64,000 nucleotides of DNA from VAXT01 sp963728535. Lineage in GTDB: Bacteria; Actinomycetota; Thermoleophilia; Gaiellales; Gaiellaceae. Position numbers and translations under genes: made by a program. The DNA lies in the NCBI GenBank assembly GCA_963728535.1, contig CAVSKK010000001.1:1054001-1118000 (forward strand). The letters are read 5' to 3'. Under the pieces are notes generated by a model. It was not told the origin of the DNA and made no database searches. It worked only from the letters and a program-made list of their open reading frames with translations. This document shows, piece after piece, positions 34,351-42,471 of the stretch (positions are counted from its first letter, which is position 1; each line of letters begins with the position of its first letter).

Positions 34351-35571
34351 TCAGAAGACCTGCGGGCACCACGGAGCGCGCGGAGTGCGAAAGAGGCTGT
34401 CGGCCCGGTCGATGGCGCCACTAGTGAGCTCCTCGACGAGCCCCGCCGCGGCAAGCTGGCCGAAGGTGAAGCCGCCGAGGTAGGCCGAGGCCAGGTCGCG
34501 GACGTCGAGTCGCAGCTCGGCATCGCCGGCGCGGCTCACGCTCGCGCCTTTCGGTCCCGCCTCGAGCGTCCAGGTCCCCGCGTTGTCGGGCAGGAACTCG
34601 TCGCTCAGCTCGATGGAGAGCGTCCCCTCGGCCGCATACGAGCGCGCCTCCAGTGCGCGCTCGACGTCCAGTAGGCGCAGCCAGAGGCCGTCGCTCACAC
34701 GGACGCGGAGCCGCCGCGACTCGGTCACGGCCAGGAGCAGGGGATGATCGACCGGCAGGAAGTACGCATCGACGCGGGCGATGAGATCGATGCCGAAGAG
34801 GAAGCGCCAGAGCTCGCGCTCCGCGAGCGGGGTCGTCCCGACCGCCTCGATGACCTGCAGGCGCGAGGCGGCGAAGCCCTCGTCCCAGGACTCCTTGACG
34901 CGATACAGGGCATACGCCTCCGGGGTCCCGTCGAGCTCGAGCAAGGCGATGAAACGCGGCCCGGAGCCGCGGCGCCGGTGCTCGGGATCCGGAAGCCGGT
35001 ACTCCTGCCACCACTCCAGGGAACGGGCGAAGACGCCGGCCCGGTCTGCCTGTACACGATCCCAGATCGGCGGGAGCACACGAGCGGCTTCCTCGACGTC
35101 GATCAGCCTCACGCGTGCGCCCGATGCCGGCTCGCCGCGAAAAGCGATGCGATCGCGGTCGGCGCTGATCGCTGCCTTGAAGGTCGCGACGCCGTAGCCG
35201 AAACGCCCGTAGATCGGCTCCTCCGATGCCCAGAGAATCGAGAGCGGCTCACCGCTGGCAAGCGCGTCGTCGAGCTCGCGGCGCATGAGCTGCGTCAGGA
35301 TCCCGCGCCGCCGGTGGCTCGGCATGACGCCGACCATCGTCACTCCCGCGGCCGCCAACTCGCCGCCCGGGATTCTGAGGAGCATCGGCAGGTCGGCGGA
35401 GGTGCCGACGACCGCGCCGTCGTCGTAGGCGCCGAGCATCCGCTCGGCCGGGATCATCTTGCGGTCGCGCTCGACGTCCTCCTCGTGGATCTCGTCCGCG
35501 AAGCTCGCCTCGCAGGCACGGAACCAGTCCTGGACCTCATCCTGCTCGGGGTTCCGAATCTCGACGGTCAT
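34351..35571 (-). CDS. eis: Eis-family N-acetyltransferase
   Basis: 406 residues with three parts: a GNAT domain (GVTMVGVMPSHRRRGILTQL, the acetyl-CoA loop, residues ~77-96), a second GNAT-like domain, and a C-terminal SCP2-like domain ending in Phe (WCPQVF). The free C-terminal carboxylate of a terminal Phe is the general base in mycobacterial Eis, and the ending here is conserved. Eis enzymes acetylate amines on aminoglycosides, peptides or proteins in a hexamer. The substrate here is unknown. Confidence 0.88.
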   Translation of the reverse strand: MTVEIRNPEQDEVQDWFRACEASFADEIHEEDVERDRKMIPAERMLGAYDDGAVVGTSADLPMLLRIPGGELAAAGVTMVGVMPSHRRRGILTQLMRRELDDALASGEPLSILWASEEPIYGRFGYGVATFKAAISADRDRIAFRGEPASGARVRLIDVEEAARVLPPIWDRVQADRAGVFARSLEWWQEYRLPDPEHRRRGSGPRFIALLELDGTPEAYALYRVKESWDEGFAASRLQVIEAVGTTPLAERELWRFLFGIDLIARVDAYFLPVDHPLLLAVTESRRLRVRVSDGLWLRLLDVERALEARSYAAEGTLSIELSDEFLPDNAGTWTLEAGPKGASVSRAGDAELRLDVRDLASAYLGGFTFGQLAAAGLVEELTSGAIDRADSLFRTPRAPWCPQVF

Positions 35572-35636
35572 GGCCCGAGACTACAGAGGCCGGCGTAGCT
35601 CGGCGCCCCATCGCCGAGCTCGCCTGAAGGGCCCGG

Positions 35637-35879
35637 CTATCCGTCGTCGCCGCTGCCACCGCCACCCTTGCCGCTGTTCCCACCGTCATCTTCGCCGGTG
35701 GTCGTGCCGCTGGTGGTGGTGTCGCCGGTAGTGGTGTCGCCGGTCGTCGTCTGACCGGTCGTGCTACCGACGGTCGTGTTCGTCGTCGAACCGCCGTCGT
35801 TGTTGTCGTCGCCGCAACCCGCAAAGGCCAGCATGAAGCCGGCGAGCCCGGTTGCGGCGAGCAGAGCTAGTTTTCTCAT
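35637..35879 (-). CDS. Thr/Gly-rich lipoprotein
   Basis: 80 residues. The signal peptide ends in LAFAGC (lipobox, Cys 22). The rest is a low-complexity wall-spanning tail (TTTGDTTTGDTTTSGTTTGE) rich in Thr, Gly and Asp. No domain. It looks like a small surface lipoprotein with no enzyme activity. Confidence 0.65.
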   Translation of the reverse strand: MRKLALLAATGLAGFMLAFAGCGDDNNDGGSTTNTTVGSTTGQTTTGDTTTGDTTTSGTTTGEDDGGNSGKGGGGSGDDG

Positions 35880-35909
35880 GAGAGCCGGGGTACCCGCGCT
35901 GCTGGCCAG

Positions 35910-38054
35910 TCAAACGCGCTCGAGCGGCGCGTATTCGAGCATGAGCCGGCGCTCGACTCCGTCGGCGAAGCGAACCGTGACCACCCCGCCCGCGTCGATC
36001 GCCGTAACGACTCCTTCGCCGAGTGTCCCGTGCCGGACGCTGTCGCCTGTCGAGAGATCGGGGATGTCCGTCCGCGGCGCAACTGTCTGCGCGCCGTAGC
36101 CCGTCCAGGACGTGGGTCGTAGCCGATCACGCTCGACGTTCTCCTCGGGCAGCTCGTCGAGGAAGCGCGAAGGCAGGTTGTAGTTCCGGTTCCCCCAGAG
36201 GGAACGCTGGGACGCATGCGTGAGTGCGAGCCGCTCCCGCGCCCGCGTCATCCCGACGTAGGCCAGGCGCCGCTCCTCCTCGAGCATCGCCTCCTCGAGC
36301 GAGCGCGCGTGCGGGAAGATCCCCTCCTCCATCCCGATCATGAAGACGGCGCGGAACTCGAGCCCCTTTGCGTTGTGAAGTGTCATCAGCGTGACCAGGC
36401 TCTGCTCGCCACGGATCGCGTCCTGGTCGGAGAAGAGCGAGATCTCCTGGAGGAAGTTGGAGAGGCTCGGCTCGTCGGCGGCGGCCTGGTACTCCTGCGC
36501 CGCGCCGACGAGCTCCTGCAGGTTCTCCATCCGGCCTTGCGCTTCGATCGTGCGTTCGGCCTCGAGCGCATCCAGATAGCCGCTCCCCTCCAGCACCCGC
36601 TGGACCAGCTCGGGCACGGTCAGCTCCATCGCGCCGGCCATCAGGGACTGGAGCAGCGTGCGCAGCCCATGGACGGCGCGTAGCGGGGCCGCGCCGACGC
36701 CGGCCTCCTCGGGGAACTCGGTCGCCTCCCAGAGCGAGATCCCCCGGGAGTCCGCGTAGGTCTGGAGCCGTGCGATCGAGGTGTCGCCGATCCCCCGGCG
36801 CGGACGGTTCGAGACCCGAATCAGCGAGATCGAGTCGTACGGATTGTCGATCACCTGCAGGTACGCGATCAGGTCCTTGATCTCGGCCCGCTCGTAGAAC
36901 CGCGGCCCGCCGACGACCTGGTACTGAATCGCCTGCCGGACGAGCACGTCTTCCAGGACGCGCGATTGCGCGTTCATGCGGTAGAAGATTGCGATCTCGG
37001 ATCCGTTGAAGCCTTCCTCGACGAGGCGGGCGATCTCGACGGCAACGAAACGCGCCTCGGCATGCTCGTCCTCGACCTCGACGACGCGGATCGGGTCGCC
37101 CTCCCCCAGCTCCGACCAGAGCTCTTTCGGCTTGCGCTCGCGGTTGTTCGCGATCACCGCGTTCGATCCGCGCAGGATCGTGTTCGTCGAGCGGTAGTTC
37201 TGCTCGAGCGGGATCACACGCGTCCCGGGGAAGTCGTGCTCGAACTCCATGATGTTGCGAATGTCCGCCCCTCGGAACGCATAGATCGACTGGTCCGGAT
37301 CGCCAACGACGAAAAGGTTCTTGTGCTTTTCGGCCACGAGCTGGAGCAGCCGGTACTGCGCATGGTTCGTGTCCTGGTACTCGTCGACGAGGACGTAGCG
37401 GAAGGCGTTGCTCCACTTCTCCCTCGCCTCGGGAAAGTTCTCGAGCACCCGGACAGTGAGGAAGAGCATGTCGTCGAAGTCGACGGCGTTCGAGGCGAAG
37501 AGCCGCCGCTGGTAGAGGTCGTATGCGTCCGCGACCGTCTGGTCGTAGAACGACGAGACCCGCGACCGGTACTCCTCGGGCGAGACGAGGTTGTTCTTCG
37601 CGGTCGAGATCTGCGCGTGGATGCCCCGCGGGACGAAGCGCTTCGGGTCGCGCTCGAGCTCCTCGAGGACGGACTTCGTGAGTCGAATCTGGTCGGCCTG
37701 GTCGTAGATGGTGAAGTTCGACCGATAGCCGAGCCGGGCCGCCTCACGGCGGAGGATGCGGCCGCAGGCGGCATGGAAGGTGAGGATCCAGATCGCGCGG
37801 GCGACGCCGCCGAGCATGTCCTCGAGCCGCTCGCGCATCTCGCCGGCAGCCTTGTTCGTGAACGTTATCGCGAGGATCTCCTGCGACTTCACCCCGCAGG
37901 CGTTGATCAGGTGCGCGACGCGATGCGTGAGGACGCGCGTCTTGCCCGAGCCGGCGCCTGCGACGACGAGCAGCGGGCCTTCGGTCGTGAGAACTGCGTC
38001 CCGCTGCGCGGGGTTGAGGTCATCCAGGTAGGTCTCGGGCGAGGCGATTGACAC
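35910..38054 (-). CDS. pcrA: UvrD/PcrA superfamily 1A DNA helicase
   Basis: 714 residues. The Walker A is AGAGSGKTR (32-40), motif Ia ITFTNKAAGEMRERL, motif II VDEYQDTN, motif III GDPDQSIYAFRGA, motif IV EQNYRS, motif V LMTLHNAKGLEFRAVFMIGM, motif VI YVGMTRARERLAL. The C-terminus has a Tudor-like tail (GTLGEGVVTAIDAGGVVTVR) that contacts RNA polymerase in PcrA/UvrD. It unwinds DNA 3' to 5' in repair and removes stalled complexes. GTG 38054 overlaps the preceding HAAS-type gene by 35 bases. Confidence 0.95.
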   Translation of the reverse strand: MSIASPETYLDDLNPAQRDAVLTTEGPLLVVAGAGSGKTRVLTHRVAHLINACGVKSQEILAITFTNKAAGEMRERLEDMLGGVARAIWILTFHAACGRILRREAARLGYRSNFTIYDQADQIRLTKSVLEELERDPKRFVPRGIHAQISTAKNNLVSPEEYRSRVSSFYDQTVADAYDLYQRRLFASNAVDFDDMLFLTVRVLENFPEAREKWSNAFRYVLVDEYQDTNHAQYRLLQLVAEKHKNLFVVGDPDQSIYAFRGADIRNIMEFEHDFPGTRVIPLEQNYRSTNTILRGSNAVIANNRERKPKELWSELGEGDPIRVVEVEDEHAEARFVAVEIARLVEEGFNGSEIAIFYRMNAQSRVLEDVLVRQAIQYQVVGGPRFYERAEIKDLIAYLQVIDNPYDSISLIRVSNRPRRGIGDTSIARLQTYADSRGISLWEATEFPEEAGVGAAPLRAVHGLRTLLQSLMAGAMELTVPELVQRVLEGSGYLDALEAERTIEAQGRMENLQELVGAAQEYQAAADEPSLSNFLQEISLFSDQDAIRGEQSLVTLMTLHNAKGLEFRAVFMIGMEEGIFPHARSLEEAMLEEERRLAYVGMTRARERLALTHASQRSLWGNRNYNLPSRFLDELPEENVERDRLRPTSWTGYGAQTVAPRTDIPDLSTGDSVRHGTLGEGVVTAIDAGGVVTVRFADGVERRLMLEYAPLERV

Positions 38055-38649
38055 GCTGTGCCGATGCTAGCGATGCCGCCGCCACCGACCCCAGAAAGAC
38101 GCTCGTGCCGAGCGAGAGAGCAAGCGTCGTGCCCGCTCCGGGCACCGCCTGCGCCCACTGGACGGCGCCGATCGTCCCGATCGCCGCGCTGACCGCGAGC
38201 GAGCCTCCGGCAATGGTGAGTGCGACGAGCGTCGTTCGCCGCCGGCGCCGCCAGGCCGCGGCGAGCGCCACCAACGCTGCCGGCACAGCGATCCCGAAGG
38301 CACCGGCGGACACGTAGAGCTTCCACGTCAGATAGTCGGGACGGGCGTCCCATGGTGCAGGCGGCAGCGTGTTCTCGGGGATTCCGTAGAGCGGCAGCGC
38401 GAAGAGGACGAGCGCCGTCAGGAAGACGAGCGTGGCCCGGAAGAGCATCACCGGATGGGCGGTCCGAGCGGCTTCGATCGCCAGTGTCCGCGACGGCCCG
38501 AACCGTGAGATCGCCTCCTCCTCGCCCTCGTCCGCGGCCAGCTCGAGCAGGTGGTCGCGCGCTTCGGCGCAGAGCCGCGCGGCTCTCCGTCCGCGGATGT
38601 TGTGGAGAGCAAGCTGGGCGGCGAGCTCGTTCAGGTAGCGGTCGATCAT
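38020..38649 (-). CDS. HAAS/DUF1700-like membrane protein, partner of PadR
   Basis: 209 residues. The N-terminal ~65 residues (IDRYLNELAAQLALHNIRGR, then AARLCAEARDHLLELAADEG) are a helical HAAS-type domain. Four or five membrane helices follow. Such proteins are commonly encoded right after a PadR regulator, as here (ATGA overlap), and probably act in the same pathway, although the role is not established. Confidence 0.75.
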   Translation of the reverse strand: MIDRYLNELAAQLALHNIRGRRAARLCAEARDHLLELAADEGEEEAISRFGPSRTLAIEAARTAHPVMLFRATLVFLTALVLFALPLYGIPENTLPPAPWDARPDYLTWKLYVSAGAFGIAVPAALVALAAAWRRRRRTTLVALTIAGGSLAVSAAIGTIGAVQWAQAVPGAGTTLALSLGTSVFLGSVAAASLASAQRVNRLARDLPG

Positions 38650-38960
38650 GCGACCACCTCCCTCATCGCCTCCGCAAACCGTCGCCAGTCTCGGCGCTCG
38701 CTGGCGAGCTTGGCGCGTCCGCGCGCCGTGAGCCGATACGTGCGTCGGCGACGGCCAGACGCCCTCGACCAGGTGCTTGCCAAGAGGCCCGCGGCCTCCA
38801 GGCGATAGAGCGCCGGATACACGGTCCCCTCGGCGAGATCGAAGATGCCTTCGCTCGTCTCGCGCAGCTCCTCGACGACCCCGTACCCGTGCAATGGTCC
38901 CCGTCGCAGCGTTGCGAGTAGGAGCAGATCGACATGACCCTTCAATACCTCGGAACGCAA
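38646..38960 (-). CDS. PadR-family transcriptional regulator
   Basis: 104 residues with the family winged helix: LKGHVDLLLLATLRRGPLHG, YGVVEELRETSEGIFDLAEG, TVYPALYRLEAAGLLASTWS, then YRLTARGRAKLAS. PadR proteins are dimeric repressors that often control their own operon and an exporter or membrane protein. TTG 38960 is used; no Shine-Dalgarno, so the message may be leaderless from the ATACT element just upstream. Confidence 0.9.
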   Translation of the reverse strand: MRSEVLKGHVDLLLLATLRRGPLHGYGVVEELRETSEGIFDLAEGTVYPALYRLEAAGLLASTWSRASGRRRRTYRLTARGRAKLASERRDWRRFAEAMREVVA

Positions 38961-38965
38961 AGTAT
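38945..38965. promoter_or_regulatory. Possible PadR operator
   Basis: ATACCT-N10-AGTAT forms an imperfect dyad that spans the first codons of the padR gene and its -10-like sequence, where an autoregulator could bind. Confidence 0.25.
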
Positions 38966-38983
38966 CGTAATTCTAGGCTTCGC

Positions 38984-39883
38984 TCAGGTATTCGTCAAGC
39001 CGAGGTGATCCGCCAGCCAGCGACGCGAATCGGTCCAGGCTTTCGAGCCCGGTGCGTGGCCCGTGTCGTACCAGCGGATGTCCTTCGGTTCGCTACCGGT
39101 CTTTGCAAGCAGCGTCAGAGCGGGCTCCGGCACGATCTCGTCCGCGCGGCCGTCCTGGAAGAGCAGCGCCGAGGGCGACGCATGGCCGACGTAGCGCAAA
39201 GGGTCCGTCTTGCCGAGCACAGTCCTCAGCTCCGCACGCAGCTCCTGCGGTGCGAGGGCGACGTACTCCGACACCGGCGTCGCGCCGCCTGCGATGAGGT
39301 CGAACGCCCGGATCCGGTGATCGACGCCGGCGGCGACCGCGCCCATGCGGGCGCCTGCGCTCCAGCCCACGTAGCCGATCCGGTCGCCGTCCACGAACGA
39401 GAGCGAACGGAGGAGGTCGACCGACCGCCTGATCTCGCGCACGGCGTCAACTTCGGTCTGCGCTCTGGCCCGGACTCCCGCCATGCCGGCCGGAAGCGGC
39501 GCCGCCCGATCCGGCGAGTAGCTCATGTCCAGCGTGAGCGCAACGGCGCCCTGGTGAGCCATGGCGATCGCCTCGTCCAGCATCTCCGAACGGTTGCCGC
39601 CGGCTCCATGCGCGTAGATCACGGCCGGATGCTTGCCCGAAGAGGATGGAGAAGCGAGGTAGCCCTCGAGCTCCGTCCCGGCCGGCCCGGCGAACGAGAT
39701 GTCGCGGACCTCGACCCCCTGCCCTCCGAGCGGCGTCGTCCGGCTATGGAAGTCGAGCGGCAGCGAGGATTCGTACTCGAAAGGCTTCGCGAGACCCGAA
39801 TCGCCCTCGGAGCCGCCGCAGCCTGCGAGCATCGCTGCGGCGGCGAGCACGACGGCGGCGCAACGGTAGGTTTCACGCAGCAC
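38984..39883 (-). CDS. Alpha/beta hydrolase lipoprotein (prolyl oligopeptidase/DLH-like)
   Basis: 299 residues from GTG 39883, chosen because it opens a signal peptide with lipobox AMLAGC. The oxyanion region is YAHGAGGNR and the nucleophile elbow is VGWSAGARM (GxSxG). The catalytic Asp is likely in DGRADEIVP and the His in YDTGHAPGS, the usual order of the fold. A longer frame from 39994 exists but adds nonsense residues. It may be an esterase or peptidase anchored to the membrane; substrate unknown. Confidence 0.8.
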   Translation of the reverse strand: MLRETYRCAAVVLAAAAMLAGCGGSEGDSGLAKPFEYESSLPLDFHSRTTPLGGQGVEVRDISFAGPAGTELEGYLASPSSSGKHPAVIYAHGAGGNRSEMLDEAIAMAHQGAVALTLDMSYSPDRAAPLPAGMAGVRARAQTEVDAVREIRRSVDLLRSLSFVDGDRIGYVGWSAGARMGAVAAGVDHRIRAFDLIAGGATPVSEYVALAPQELRAELRTVLGKTDPLRYVGHASPSALLFQDGRADEIVPEPALTLLAKTGSEPKDIRWYDTGHAPGSKAWTDSRRWLADHLGLTNT

Positions 39884-39893
39884 AGCCGTAACG

Positions 39894-40265
39894 ATGGTAC
39901 CCGTGAGCCACGCATTCGGATCGATCGAGGAGATGGGCGACGGCGCCTTCCGCAAGGTGCGCCAGGAGCTCGGCGTGACGGCTTTCGGTGTCAACGCGCT
40001 CGTGCTGGCGCCGGGCGTGACGGGCAGGCCCCACTACCACGAGCAGCAGGACGAGCTCTACTTCGTCCACCGAGGTCGGGCCCGCTTCGAGGTCGGCGGC
40101 GAGACACGAGAGCTAGGCCCCGGCGACGTGTGCCACGTCACCTCGACGACGCGCCGCCGCATCACGAGCGTCGGCGACGAAGACCTCGTCATGCTCGTGG
40201 TCGGCGCCAAGGACGGCTACGTGGGTCGCGACGGGCAACCCGCCGAGCCGGACGCGTTCGACTAA
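39894..40265 (+). CDS. Cupin-domain protein
   Basis: 123 residues (an alternative GTG at 39903 is equally good). It has a single-domain cupin: GRPHYHEQQDELYFVHRGRA (motif 1 with H-x-H...E) and LGPGDVCHVTSTTRRRITSV (motif 2, where the expected Pro-x-x-x-His is weakened). It could bind a metal and sense or isomerise a small ligand. It is divergent from the lipoprotein hydrolase with ten bases between starts, and convergent with the CinA-like gene (four-base overlap). Confidence 0.85.
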   Translation: MVPVSHAFGSIEEMGDGAFRKVRQELGVTAFGVNALVLAPGVTGRPHYHEQQDELYFVHRGRARFEVGGETRELGPGDVCHVTSTTRRRITSVGDEDLVMLVVGAKDGYVGRDGQPAEPDAFD

Positions 40266-40984
40266 CGCGTCGCCTCTTCGAGTGCGTGCTCGATCCAGGC
40301 CACAGCCGCCTCGAGGGCGGCCGGGTCTGCTGACTTGACGACGACCTCGACCGTCGCGCCGTCGACGTGGAACTTCGGGTATGAGCCGACCAGCACGCCG
40401 GGATAGCGGTCGCCCATCGCTTCGAGCACCCCGACGATCCGCGCCTCGGTCGTCTCGTAGACGCGGCGCCACGACGTGATCGGTCCCTCCGTCTCCAGCT
40501 CGGGCGTCACCGTCTGGAACATCGCCTGCATCTCGGCAGGCAGGCCCGGCAGCACGTAGACGTTCGCGACGACGAACCCCGGCGCCCCGCCCAGCGGGTT
40601 CTCGAGCGGCCTCGCGCCTCCCGGCAGGTTCGCCCAGCGCGCCGCGTATTCCGGGTCGGCGGGAAACCGGGCCCGGAGACGGTCGGCGAGCTCGACGACC
40701 TCGTCCTGCGGCGCTTCGAAGGCTGCGGCCATGGCCTCGCGGGTGACGTCGTCAGGGGTGCCGCCGAGGCCACCGGTGACGATGACGAGGTCGGTGCGCT
40801 GCGCCTCCGTCCGCACGAACTCGGCGATGCGCCCCACCTCGTCCGGCAGCGAGGCCATCAGCGTGACTGTGACGCCCAGCTCCTCGAGCTGCTGCGCGAG
40901 CCAGGCGGCATTCGTGTTGATCGTGTCGCCGGCGAGCAGCTCGTTGCCGATCGTGATGATCGACGCCGTAACTCGGCTTGCCAT
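40262..40984 (-). CDS. CinA N-terminal (MoaB/MogA-fold) domain protein
   Basis: 240 residues. ITIGNELLAGDTINTNAAWL and TDLVIVTGGLGGTPDDVTRE with LPGLPAEMQAMF are hallmarks of the COG1058 pyrophosphatase/nucleotide domain found at the N-terminus of CinA. The C-terminal NMN amidase domain is missing, so this is the short form (ADP-ribose or FAD pyrophosphatase-like). It lies 12 bases after the B12 operon and may be read from it. Confidence 0.85.
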   Translation of the reverse strand: MASRVTASIITIGNELLAGDTINTNAAWLAQQLEELGVTVTLMASLPDEVGRIAEFVRTEAQRTDLVIVTGGLGGTPDDVTREAMAAAFEAPQDEVVELADRLRARFPADPEYAARWANLPGGARPLENPLGGAPGFVVANVYVLPGLPAEMQAMFQTVTPELETEGPITSWRRVYETTEARIVGVLEAMGDRYPGVLVGSYPKFHVDGATVEVVVKSADPAALEAAVAWIEHALEEATR

Positions 40985-40996
40985 GGGCTGAGCGTA

Positions 40997-41800
40997 CTAA
41001 CGAAGCGGAAACGGGCGCCGGGCGAGCGCCGGGAGCACCTGGGAAGTGACCCAGACCGGCGTCGTCGCATAGCGCTTCGAGTAGCGGTAGCTGCCGTCGG
41101 GCCGGCGAAGACCGGCCAGGTAGCGAAACGACGCGCGGCCCGGTGCGCGGCGGGCTGCCACGAATGCCTGGATCGCCCAGGCGGTCGACTGGGCATCGGA
41201 GGCGCGTCCCCGGACGAGCGAGAAGCCGCCGTCCTTGTGCTGGAGCTTGCGGAGATAGGCGAGCGCTCTGCGGATCGGCTTAGCACGGGCTCCGACACCG
41301 CCTGCACGCAGCGCCTGGACCGCGGCCGCCGTGTCGTTCGAGTCCGGGGCGCCGCGCGGGTACCAGGCCCAGCCGCCGCTTCGGTGCTGGGCGCGGACGA
41401 GGTAGCGGATGCTCGGAGCGACGGGACGATCGGCCGCACGCAACGCGAGGACGCTCCAGATCGTCGAGTTGACGAGCGGGCCGACCCTGCCGTCCTGGCG
41501 GCGAAGGGCTTCGAGGCGGCTCACGTCTGCGGTCGCTTCCTGGCCGAGCGCCCGCAAGGCGAGGATGCGCAGCGCGATCTCCGTCGCGCCGGACTCAGGC
41601 CTCGCCCTCAGGTACTCCACCGCCGAAGGGCCCGGGTCGCGGCCCGCGGCGACGAGGCCGAGGACCGACCAGGCCGTCAGCGCCGGATCCGAGCTCCCGC
41701 CCGGCTCGGCGAAGCCGCCGTCAGGCTGCTGATGCGAGGCGACATAGTCGGCCGGCGAGGCTGCCAGGGTAAGCGCGACCGCTGCGACCGCCAGCTTCAC
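40997..41800 (-). CDS. Secreted alpha/alpha-toroid protein (transcobalamin alpha-domain-like)
   Basis: 267 residues with a signal peptide (MKLAVAAVALTLAASPA). Five to six prenyltransferase/squalene-cyclase-type repeats follow, e.g. QQPDGGFAEPGG, QHRSGGWAWYPRGAPDSNDT, QHKDGGFSLVRGRASDAQST. Repeats of this kind close into an alpha6/alpha6 barrel, the same fold as the larger domain of intrinsic factor and transcobalamin. It is last in the riboswitch-controlled ECF operon, coupled to CbrT by GTGA. Together with the DUF4430 proteins of the same operon it could form a two-part cobalamin binder outside the membrane. The role is inferred from context. Confidence 0.78.
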   Translation of the reverse strand: MKLAVAAVALTLAASPADYVASHQQPDGGFAEPGGSSDPALTAWSVLGLVAAGRDPGPSAVEYLRARPESGATEIALRILALRALGQEATADVSRLEALRRQDGRVGPLVNSTIWSVLALRAADRPVAPSIRYLVRAQHRSGGWAWYPRGAPDSNDTAAAVQALRAGGVGARAKPIRRALAYLRKLQHKDGGFSLVRGRASDAQSTAWAIQAFVAARRAPGRASFRYLAGLRRPDGSYRYSKRYATTPVWVTSQVLPALARRPFPLR

Positions 41801-42471
41801 GCCCAGACCACCTCCGTTCGTAACCGCCGCGCATAGCGCTCCAGCAATCGCCGCAGCTCAGGCCCGATCGCGAGGGCGATGACGACGTTCCCGACCGCGT
41901 GCGCGGCCTCGTACCAGACGCCCTGGGCGAGGACGACCGTGAACGCCTGCCAGGTGTGCGGCCAGAAGGCGACCCAGAACCAGACGTCCATCATCGCGCT
42001 GAACGCGAAGCCGAGCACGAAGCAGACCGCGGCGAACGGGACCCGTCCCCGGAGCAGGGGTGCAAGCGCAGCCCCGGCCAGCCCGCAGGCTCCCCAGCCG
42101 AGCATCTGCCAGGGAGTCCACGGCCCCTGGCCGAGGAAAAAGTTCGACGCGAGCGCGGCCAGTGCGCCGGTGGCAAAGCCCGCTCTCGCCCCGAGCGCAG
42201 CGCCGGCAGCGACCGCGATCACGGTCACGGGCTGCACGCCGGGGACGGCAGCGAACAGGACGCGGCCGGCGGCGGCGACGGCCGCAAGGGTCGCAACGAG
42301 CACGATCTCCTTCGAGGCGTCGGAGCCCGTCTCGAGCCACGCCGCACCGGTGATGACGAGCCCCATCGCGGCGATCAGGAGCGGCAGGCCCGAATGCTCC
42401 GGGGCGACGGCCACCCAGGCGGCGGCCGCCACCGCAGCGCCGCCGGACACAAAAGCAGCGAGCCTAGGCAT
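41797..42471 (-). CDS. cbrT: ECF transporter substrate-binding subunit, predicted cobalamin-specific
   Basis: 224 residues with about six to seven transmembrane helices; ALGARAGFATGALAALASNF and GPWTPWQMLGWGACGLAG fit the ECF S-component fold with the small-residue A-x-x-x-A helix contacting EcfT. The start is ATG 42471, overlapping the ATPase gene by eight bases. Specificity for cobalamin or a precursor is inferred from the riboswitch and the neighbours, not from binding residues. Confidence 0.82.
   Translation of the reverse strand: MPRLAAFVSGGAAVAAAAWVAVAPEHSGLPLLIAAMGLVITGAAWLETGSDASKEIVLVATLAAVAAAGRVLFAAVPGVQPVTVIAVAAGAALGARAGFATGALAALASNFFLGQGPWTPWQMLGWGACGLAGAALAPLLRGRVPFAAVCFVLGFAFSAMMDVWFWVAFWPHTWQAFTVVLAQGVWYEAAHAVGNVVIALAIGPELRRLLERYARRLRTEVVWA

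Noticed and set aside
36966..38051. 361-codon plus-strand open frame
   Set aside because: Antisense to pcrA, whose helicase motifs are complete. No domain is seen in the antisense frame.
38984..39994. Longer 336-residue start for the lipoprotein hydrolase
   Set aside because: The first 37 residues overlap the divergent cupin gene and do not look like protein. The lipoprotein signal peptide begins at GTG 39883.
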